Shown here: piece after piece, positions 58,784-64,000 of the stretch | Layout: every line of letters begins with the position of its first letter | Numbering within the stretch: the stretch's first letter is position 1 | Origin: JAFGCL01 sp964423835 | Lineage (GTDB): Bacteria; Chloroflexota; Dehalococcoidia; UBA2247; RBG-13-53-26 | Length of the DNA: 64,000 nt | Assembly: GCA_964423835.1 (NCBI GenBank) | Contig: CAYRGJ010000006.1 | Coordinates: 65,805-129,804 of the forward strand | Reading direction: 5' to 3' | Program-made: the position numbers and the translations under genes | The notes under the pieces: model-generated | The model's input: only the letters and a program-made list of their open reading frames with translations | Database searches by the model: none | What the model was told of the DNA's origin: nothing

Positions 58784-60001
58784 CTAGGTGGCGTAGGCGC
58801 TGTTAATGGTGACGTAGTCGGCCGACAGGTCGCAGCCCCAGGCCACGGCCACGTCGCTGCCCAGGTTGAGGCAGACCCGGATGGGCACCTCTTCCCGCAT
58901 CAGGATGCGACGGGCCTTCTCTACATCGAACTGCACCGGGCTGCCCGCCTTGAGCAGGTTGACCTCGTCGAGATACAGGTCGACCCTGGACTGCTCGACC
59001 TCTGCCCCGCTCCGGCCCACCGCTGCCAGGACCCGGCCCCAGTTGGGGTCGGCCCCGTGCACAGCCGCCTTCACCAGGGACGAGCTGGCCACGGCACGGG
59101 CCGCCAGGCGCGCATCCGGCTCGCTGGCTGCCCCTTCCACTCGGATCTCGATCAGGCGGGTGGCCCCCTCACCGCCGCGCACCACGCGCTTGGCCAGGTA
59201 CACGCAGACCTCCTGGAGGGCGGCCTTGAAGGCCTCGGCATCGGCTGAGCCGTCCTTGATCGGCTGGGTCCCGGCCAGCCCGCTGGCCATCAGGATGACG
59301 GTGTCGTTGGTGCTGGTGTCGTTGTCCACCGAGATCATGTTGAAGGAGGCGTCCACCGCTCCCCGCAGGGCCCACTCCGCCAGCCGGGGGTCCAGCCTGG
59401 CGTCAGTGGTCAGGAAGCAGAGCAGGGTGGCCATGTTGGGGAAGATCATGCCGGCGCCCTTGGCGATGCCGCCCACGGTGATCTTGCTGTTGTTGACCTT
59501 GGTGCTGACGGCGATCTGCTTGGGGTTGCTGTCGGTGGTCAGTATGGCCCGGGCCAGCTGGTGCCCGCCGTCACGTGAGATGACCACCCGCTCGATGCCG
59601 GTGCGGACGCGGGCCATGGGCAGGGGAACCCCGATGACCCCGGTGCTGGCCACCAGGACCTCGGCCGCCGGTAGGCTGAGCTTCTTGGCCACCAGGGCGG
59701 TCATCTCCTGCGCGTCCGCCAGCCCCTGCTCGCCCGTGCAGGCATTGGCGCAGCCCGAGTTGACCACTATGGCCCTGGCCTTCCGTCCCTCCAGCTTCTC
59801 CTGGCACACCAGTACCGGGGCCGCCTTCACCTTGTTGGTGGTCAGGACGCCCGCGGCGGTGCAGGAGACCTCGGAACACAGGATGCCCAGGTCGAGCACG
59901 CGCTCTCCCCTGGTCTTGATGCCGGCGTGGACAGCCCCCGCGGAGAATCCTGCAGGTGTGGTCACGGTTCCGCCGGGGATCAGCTGGAATCTGGCAGCCA
60001 T
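58784..60001 (-). CDS. argJ: glutamate N-acetyltransferase / ArgJ
   Basis: This 405-aa enzyme recycles the acetyl group from acetylornithine to glutamate. The autoproteolysis site is in NDTSTNDTVILMASG. Other motifs are VNSGCANACTGEQG, LVASTGVIGVPLPM and GADPNWGRVLAAVGRSG. Its C-terminal INSAYAT ends as in the family. The start ATG 60001 lies ten bases after TATAAT (leaderless). Whether it is mono- or bifunctional cannot be told from sequence alone; no argA is seen here. Confidence 0.97.
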   Translation of the reverse strand: MAARFQLIPGGTVTTPAGFSAGAVHAGIKTRGERVLDLGILCSEVSCTAAGVLTTNKVKAAPVLVCQEKLEGRKARAIVVNSGCANACTGEQGLADAQEMTALVAKKLSLPAAEVLVASTGVIGVPLPMARVRTGIERVVISRDGGHQLARAILTTDSNPKQIAVSTKVNNSKITVGGIAKGAGMIFPNMATLLCFLTTDARLDPRLAEWALRGAVDASFNMISVDNDTSTNDTVILMASGLAGTQPIKDGSADAEAFKAALQEVCVYLAKRVVRGGEGATRLIEIRVEGAASEPDARLAARAVASSSLVKAAVHGADPNWGRVLAAVGRSGAEVEQSRVDLYLDEVNLLKAGSPVQFDVEKARRILMREEVPIRVCLNLGSDVAVAWGCDLSADYVTINSAYAT

Positions 60002-60011
60002 CGATATATGA

Positions 60012-60041
60012 ATTATAGGTTGAAGGGCGCTGCCGTGTCCA
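60012..60041 (-). promoter_or_regulatory. promoter for argJ
   Basis: On the minus strand TGGACA, an 18-bp spacer and a perfect TATAAT. Predicted start within about five bases of the argJ ATG. Confidence 0.7.
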
Positions 60042-60112
60042 GAAGCACGAACGGCCAGGGCGTTGGCGGCTCCGCCCGCCGGGGCGGCTGGCCGGCCCGA
60101 CCGGCAGCCCGG

Positions 60113-61198
60113 CTACCAGGTGAGGCCGATGTCAGTTACGGTGCCCAGCGGGGCCAGGCCCACTATGTACGGGCAGGGGGAGATGAGCTGCGGGGCATAC
60201 GGCTGCCCCGCTTTGACCTCTACGGTGCTGTCCAGAGGGCAGGAGTGGGCCACCGGTTGCCCGGTGCAGTCGACGTATACCAGCCCGGCGTCGGTGGTGT
60301 TGAAGGCGTTCATGGCATGGCCGGACCCCGTGCCGGCGAAGCTCAGGCAGACGTAGGCCGCACGTATTCCCGCTCTCTCGGCGTTGTTGTGCAGCGTCTC
60401 GGCGAACTCGGAGCAGTCGAAGGACCCGTCGACATACGGCAGGCGGTCGGTGTCATCCTCCAGCAGGAACTGCATGAGGTACTCGCGGCTGACGTCTACC
60501 GCATCGACGTTGTTCTGGAGCCGGATGGGCTGCTTGTCGGTGCCGAGCACCTGGCTTCCGTTAAAGTAGACGCTCCCGGCCTCCTGGCGTCCGCCGGCCC
60601 CGGGCAACGGCGTGTTGAACAGGCCCTCGCCGGAGGCGGCGCGGTTGCCGCTGGCGTCCGCCGACCAGGCGGCGAAGCGGTACGTCAGGCCGGGCTCGAG
60701 GGCGTCCAGGGTCACACTGTGCGCGGTGCCCAGGTTGGTGTCGAGGGCCGAGCCGGCCTGGTACGAGGCCAGGTCGAAGTACTCCACCTGCGAGGAGCTG
60801 GCCTCGTCGGTATCCCAGCTGATGATGGCGCTGGTCCCGGTGACCGCCGAGACGTTCACCGCGGTGATCTCCGGAGGGGTGTTGTCAGAGACCACGGAGC
60901 TTTCCGGGCTCTGCGATTGATCGGACGCCTGGCCGCCGGCGCTGCCCCCGGTGATGGCATACCTTATCAGCAGGGCCACGGCGGCTATGAGGCCCACGAA
61001 GATGAGGAACATGGCCACGCGGTTGGCGAGGCCCAACTCCGAGCTGCTGTCCTTCGATTCATCCCGGGCGCCGCTGGCAGGGTCAACCCCGGGCTGGACG
61101 GTCCCCGCATCGAATGCCGGTATGCGGGCGCCGCATTCAGAGCACGTGGGGCCCCAGTCTACCCTGGCGCTGCAGCTCGGACAGTATGTCCAGATCAT
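60113..61198 (-). CDS. zinc-ribbon / FN3 / transglutaminase-like membrane protein
   Basis: This 361-aa protein has an N-terminal zinc ribbon CPSC...CSEC, a single transmembrane helix (VAMFLIFVGLIAAVALLIRY), and a Ser/Gln-rich linker. A fibronectin type III domain (about 105-195; TAVNVSAVTGTSAIISWDTD) follows. The final transglutaminase-like domain has Cys in FDCSEFAETLHNN, His in SGHAMNAFN and Asp in LVYVDCTG. The ribbon would be cytoplasmic and the rest outside. It may process or crosslink cell-surface proteins. Catalytic activity is inferred only from the Cys-His-Asp order. Confidence 0.82.
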   Translation of the reverse strand: MIWTYCPSCSARVDWGPTCSECGARIPAFDAGTVQPGVDPASGARDESKDSSSELGLANRVAMFLIFVGLIAAVALLIRYAITGGSAGGQASDQSQSPESSVVSDNTPPEITAVNVSAVTGTSAIISWDTDEASSSQVEYFDLASYQAGSALDTNLGTAHSVTLDALEPGLTYRFAAWSADASGNRAASGEGLFNTPLPGAGGRQEAGSVYFNGSQVLGTDKQPIRLQNNVDAVDVSREYLMQFLLEDDTDRLPYVDGSFDCSEFAETLHNNAERAGIRAAYVCLSFAGTGSGHAMNAFNTTDAGLVYVDCTGQPVAHSCPLDSTVEVKAGQPYAPQLISPCPYIVGLAPLGTVTDIGLTW

Positions 61199-61490
61199 AA
61201 TGCCGTAGCCTCCGCGGTTTTCCTGGTGTATCCCGTATTGTGGACAATCGGTGTTGCAGCAGCGTCTCGGCAGGGCCCATCCACGTCACAGAAACTTGTC
61301 AACTCGGGGGCCACCGGCCGGAGCAGCCAGGGCATCCTGATGAAGAGCTGGACCAAGCCGGCGGACAGGTCCGGGCCATGGCCCCGGCGATCGCTCATCG
61401 TTGACGTCCGCAGATTGACATTATGTCAGGTGTGATCTAAGATTCGAATCAGGGCTGCAGCAGGCCCGGGGCACACGGCTATCAGGGGGG
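61199..61490. other. 292-bp divergent intergenic region
   Basis: No gene is seen. It holds the palindrome ATTGTGGACAAT at 61237-61248 and the methyltransferase promoter/operator at 61415-61443. Confidence 0.5.
61415..61443 (+). promoter_or_regulatory. promoter with palindromic operator for the methyltransferase gene
   Basis: TTGACA, a 17-bp spacer and TAAGAT. The -35 overlaps the palindrome TGACATTATGTCA (61416-61428). Confidence 0.7.
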
Positions 61491-62426
61491 ATGATCGTGG
61501 AAGCAGGGCGGTCCAGCACCAGCGCACTGGTAACGGCGTTCTCGCGCGCCTACCACAGCACCCACGACTCACCCAAGATATTCAATGACCCGCTGGCCGG
61601 CCGGATGTTCGCCGAGGAAGAGCGGCGCTTCCTGGAGCAGGCCCTGGCCGGGCTGGTCAAGCTGGTCAACCCGGAGCTGGCGGCCTCCGGCCCCGACCAG
61701 GCTACCGCGCTGGCCTGCGTGGTGCGGGACCAGGACGGGCCCATCACCCTCGGCCGCTCGCGGTATGCCGAGGACTGCCTGGAGCAGGCGGTCAAACGCG
61801 GCGTGCGGCAGTATGTCATCCTGGGCGCGGGGCTGGACACCTTCGCCTTTCGCCGGCCGGACCTGCTCAAGCGCCTGGAGGTGTTCGAGGTGGACCACCC
61901 GGACACCCAGAGGTCGAAGTGCCAGCGCCTGGCCCGGCTGGGCAGCGGCTTTCCCCGGCAGCTGCACTTCGTCCCTGTGGACCTGGCCTCGGATATCCTC
62001 GACCGGGCGCTGTGGCGCTCCAGCTACGACCCGCGCCGGCCGGGGTTCTTCAGCTGGCTGGGCGGGACCTTCTACCTGGGCCGCCGGGACGTCTTCGCCA
62101 CCATGCGGGCCATCGGGCGCGTGGCTGCCCCCGGCAGCACCCTTGTCTTCGACTACGTGGACCTGGAGGCCTTCGATCCGGCGAAGGCATCGCCGCGCAT
62201 GCGGGTGATGCAGGCCATCGCCTCCCAGGCGGGAGAGCCGGTGCAGGGCGGTTTTGCGCCCGGCGAGCTGGCCCGGGAGCTGCAGATGCTGGGGCTGGAC
62301 CTCAAGGAGGACCTGGGCCCGGCCGAGATCGAGCAGCGGTTCTTCCGCGGCCGTAAAGACGGCTATCACGCCTTCGATCAGGTGCACTTAGCCGCCGCCT
62401 CCGCCGCGGACCGCCGCGAGCGGTAG
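61491..62426 (+). CDS. class I SAM-dependent methyltransferase (PPM1/LCMT-type)
   Basis: This 311-aa protein has the SAM motif VILGAGLDTFAFR, the acidic strand end FEVDHPDTQ, and the family N terminus SRAYHSTHDSPKIFNDPLAG. This resembles the TIGR00027-type methyltransferases related to leucine carboxyl methyltransferase. The substrate is unknown. The region FSWLGGTFYLGRRDVFATM supports O-methyltransfer in the family. ATG 61491 with AGGGGGG upstream. A strong promoter with a palindromic operator suggests regulated expression. Confidence 0.88.
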   Translation: MIVEAGRSSTSALVTAFSRAYHSTHDSPKIFNDPLAGRMFAEEERRFLEQALAGLVKLVNPELAASGPDQATALACVVRDQDGPITLGRSRYAEDCLEQAVKRGVRQYVILGAGLDTFAFRRPDLLKRLEVFEVDHPDTQRSKCQRLARLGSGFPRQLHFVPVDLASDILDRALWRSSYDPRRPGFFSWLGGTFYLGRRDVFATMRAIGRVAAPGSTLVFDYVDLEAFDPAKASPRMRVMQAIASQAGEPVQGGFAPGELARELQMLGLDLKEDLGPAEIEQRFFRGRKDGYHAFDQVHLAAASAADRRER

Positions 62427-62491
62427 GCGAACTCCCGGTCTCTGTGCTTGAAGCCAGCCGGCTCTGATAGATGCCGGTCCTTGCCCCCGCA

Positions 62492-62521
62492 TTGTCCCCC
62501 CTCTGCCGGCGATGATATAAT
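62492..62521 (+). promoter_or_regulatory. promoter for folD
   Basis: TTGTCC, an 18-bp spacer and a perfect TATAAT. Leader of about 100 nt containing a tandem repeat. Confidence 0.65.
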
Positions 62522-62546
62522 TCGTTCGGCCAGCTGTGCCTGCCGT

Positions 62547-62594
62547 GGCAGGCATGGGGGCGGCTGCCGCGGCAGGCATCGGGGCGACTGCCGG
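62547..62594. repeat. 24-bp tandem repeat in the folD leader
   Basis: Units 62547-62570 and 62571-62594 share GGCAGGCAT(G/C)GGGGCG(G/A)CTGCCG. Each unit contains GGCAG...CTGCC inverted arms. Confidence 0.75.
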
Positions 62595-62627
62595 CCGGAG
62601 TCCCAGACGAGAGGAGACGAGCAGACT

Positions 62628-63527
62628 ATGCCCGCAGAGCTGATAAGCGGCACCAGCATCGCCGAGGCCATCCGCCAGGAGCTCAGAGACAGGATCGCCA
62701 ACCTCAAGTCCAGGGGCGTCACGCCGGGCCTGGTGATGGTCCGTGTCGGCGAGGACCCCGGGTCCGTGTCCTACGTCTCGGGCAAGAGCCAGGCCAGCGC
62801 CGAGCTGGGGATCGCCTCTGAGACCCTGGTCTACCCGGAGGCCACCGGAGAGGGGGAGATCCTGGCCCGCATCGCGGAGCTCAACAGGGAGCCCCGCTTT
62901 CACGGCATCCTGGTGCAGCTGCCGCTGCCGAAGCAGATCAGGGAGGACAGGGTGGTCAACGCCATCGACCCCCACAAGGATGTGGACGGCTTCCACCCCG
63001 TGAATGTGGGCCGGATGCTCATCGGCGACCCCTACTTCCTGCCCTGCACCCCCCACGGCGTCCAGGAGCTGCTGATGCGCAGCGGGAACAACCCGGATGG
63101 CAAGCACGTGGTCATCTGCGGCCGCAGCAACCTGGTGGGGAAGCCGCTGGCGGCCATCCTGATGCAGAAGAAGCGCGGCGCCAATGCCACGGTGACCGTC
63201 TGCCACACCGGCACCCCGGACCTGGCGGCCATCACCCGCCAGGCGGACATCCTGGTGGCGGCCATGGGCAGGCCGAAGGCCATCACGGCCGAGATGGTGC
63301 GGGAAGGGGCCGTGGTCATCGACGTGGGCGTCAACCGCATTCCCGACGCCTCCAAGAAGACCGGGACCCGCCTGGTGGGCGATTGCGATTTCGACGCCAT
63401 CAAGGAGAAGGCCCGGGCCATAACCCCGGTGCCCGGGGGCGTCGGCCCCATGACCGTGACCATGCTCATGGCCAATACCGTCCGCGCCGCCGAGATGCGC
63501 CTGGCGGCGCAGCGCCGCATCCCGTAG
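62628..63527 (+). CDS. folD: methylene-THF dehydrogenase / methenyl-THF cyclohydrolase
   Basis: This 299-aa bifunctional enzyme interconverts 5,10-methylene-THF and 10-formyl-THF. The catalytic Lys is in SYVSGKSQASAELGI. Other motifs are HGILVQLPLPKQI, PHKDVDGFHPVN, and the NAD(P) loop VICGRSNLVGKPLA. ATG 62628 with GAGGAG upstream. It is followed 100 bp later by formate-THF ligase, so together they form the formate-to-methylene-THF segment, usable for one-carbon supply or the methyl branch of the Wood-Ljungdahl pathway. Confidence 0.97.
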   Translation: MPAELISGTSIAEAIRQELRDRIANLKSRGVTPGLVMVRVGEDPGSVSYVSGKSQASAELGIASETLVYPEATGEGEILARIAELNREPRFHGILVQLPLPKQIREDRVVNAIDPHKDVDGFHPVNVGRMLIGDPYFLPCTPHGVQELLMRSGNNPDGKHVVICGRSNLVGKPLAAILMQKKRGANATVTVCHTGTPDLAAITRQADILVAAMGRPKAITAEMVREGAVVIDVGVNRIPDASKKTGTRLVGDCDFDAIKEKARAITPVPGGVGPMTVTMLMANTVRAAEMRLAAQRRIP

Positions 63528-63627
63528 ACGAGACGCCCGCCATCCGGCCCGTGCCGGGCTGGCTCACGGCGCATATGAGTTGACCAGCCGCCGAACGGGG
63601 CGGCGGGAATCGCCGAGGAGGTAACCT

Positions 63628-64000
63628 GTGGCCTACGACACCACCAGGATGAAGGCCTGGGAGATCGCCGAGGCAGCCGAGAAGAAGCTGCCGTCCCCGG
63701 ACGAGTGGCGGGACCGGCTGGGCCTGGCCCCGGACGAGGTCATCCCGTATGGCCGGGTGGGCAAGCTGGATTTCATCAAGATCATCCGCCGGCTGGCGGA
63801 CCGGCCCGACGGCCGGTACATCGAGGTCACCGGGATCACCCCCACGCCGCTGGGCGAGGGCAAGAGCACCACTGTGCTGGGCCTCATCGAGGGCCTGGGC
63901 CGGAAGGGTCTGACCGCCGGCGGCTGCATCCGGCAGCCCTCCGGGGGCCCCACCATGAACGTCAAGGGGACGGCGGCGGGCGGCGGCAACGCCCTGCTCA
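63628..64000 (+). CDS. fhs: formate-tetrahydrofolate ligase (5' part, cut by window edge)
   Basis: The first 124 codons of formate-THF ligase, which makes 10-formyl-THF from formate, ATP and THF. GTG start at 63628 after GAGGAGGT. The P-loop TPTPLGEGKSTTVLGL and the following GRKGLTAGGCIRQPSGGP are visible. The usual segment GPVFGIKGGAAGGGY reads GPTMNVKGTAAGGGN, a divergent form. About 450 residues lie beyond the window. Confidence 0.93.
   Translation, partial: MAYDTTRMKAWEIAEAAEKKLPSPDEWRDRLGLAPDEVIPYGRVGKLDFIKIIRRLADRPDGRYIEVTGITPTPLGEGKSTTVLGLIEGLGRKGLTAGGCIRQPSGGPTMNVKGTAAGGGNALL

Noticed and set aside
1..64000. tRNA, rRNA, CRISPR arrays, transposases and integrases
   Set aside because: Intergenic regions were read for cloverleaf-like, repeat-spacer and terminal-inverted-repeat patterns and for recombinase motifs; none found.

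Overview
This 64 kb window is a GC-rich (roughly two-thirds G+C by eye), densely coded bacterial chromosome segment. I see about 60 protein genes. I found no rRNA, tRNA, CRISPR array, transposase or phage gene. The gene set fits an anaerobic or microaerophilic member of the Chloroflexota, possibly near Dehalococcoidia. It includes a minimal SufC/SufB iron-sulfur system with IscU, DsrE2 and TusA, a flavodoxin-reductase-like/rubredoxin fusion, an Fe-type superoxide dismutase, formate-THF ligase with FolD, three Old Yellow Enzyme/Fe-S flavoproteins, and the rpmB / DAK2 / DegV / recG block. The phylum call is an inference from gene content and order, not from a marker phylogeny. Both ends are cut inside genes: a DUF255 thioredoxin-domain protein on the left and formate-THF ligase on the right.

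Layout. 1-4.5 kb (minus): DUF255 protein, a small conserved protein and a copper P-type ATPase. 4.7-8.2 kb: DNA polymerase III alpha (dnaE). 8.2-9.6 kb: a ferritin-like diiron protein behind a long structured-looking leader, then superoxide dismutase. 9.8-14.5 kb: a seven-gene sulfur/Fe-S operon (NifS-like, IscU, zinc ribbon, DsrE2, TusA, SufC, SufB). 14.5-17.3 kb: high-molecular-weight rubredoxin, an ATC-hydrolase-like protein, signal peptidase I and a ZIP transporter. 17.4-26.7 kb: an accessory redox region with an XRE-PAS-LuxR regulator, three large OYE-family flavoenzymes, an SCP2 sterol-carrier protein and a zinc alcohol dehydrogenase. 26.8-31 kb: DedA, endonuclease V, corrinoid adenosyltransferase, RdgB, MoaA and MoaC. 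31-36.7 kb: TrkH/TrkA potassium uptake, an SDR epimerase, DUF1786, DUF167 and a HAD phosphatase. 37-44.9 kb: ComM, a cyclic-nucleotide-binding-domain protein, an aminotransferase IV / HDAC-like / SnoaL-like / acyl thioesterase operon, small orphan genes, a PPOX protein and RsgA. 44.9-52.4 kb: ArgS, RecG, DegV, a DAK2-domain protein and L28. 52.4-60 kb: arginine biosynthesis (argJ, argB, argD, argG, argH) interrupted by a lipoprotein and a zinc-ribbon membrane protein. 60.1-64 kb: a zinc-ribbon/FN3/transglutaminase-like membrane protein, an SAM methyltransferase, FolD and formate-THF ligase.

The strongest unusual signal is in the Fe-S operon. Its cysteine-desulfurase homologue keeps the sulfur-carrying Cys loop but has Ala where the family has the PLP Schiff-base lysine. 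It has also lost the neighbouring His, the PLP-contacting Gln and both arginines of the RFSxGR motif. It is co-transcribed with sulfur-trafficking proteins (DsrE2, TusA), an IscU scaffold and a single-SufB/SufC machine. This suggests an Fe-S or sulfur-relay system not fed by canonical PLP-dependent cysteine desulfuration.

Other recurrent signals are direct repeats that duplicate the 3' ends of five genes, in-frame tandem duplications inside proteins, and near-consensus sigma-70 promoters, several so close to the start codon that the mRNA should be leaderless. A regulator with a DNA-binding domain at each end has a palindrome filling the spacer of its own promoter.
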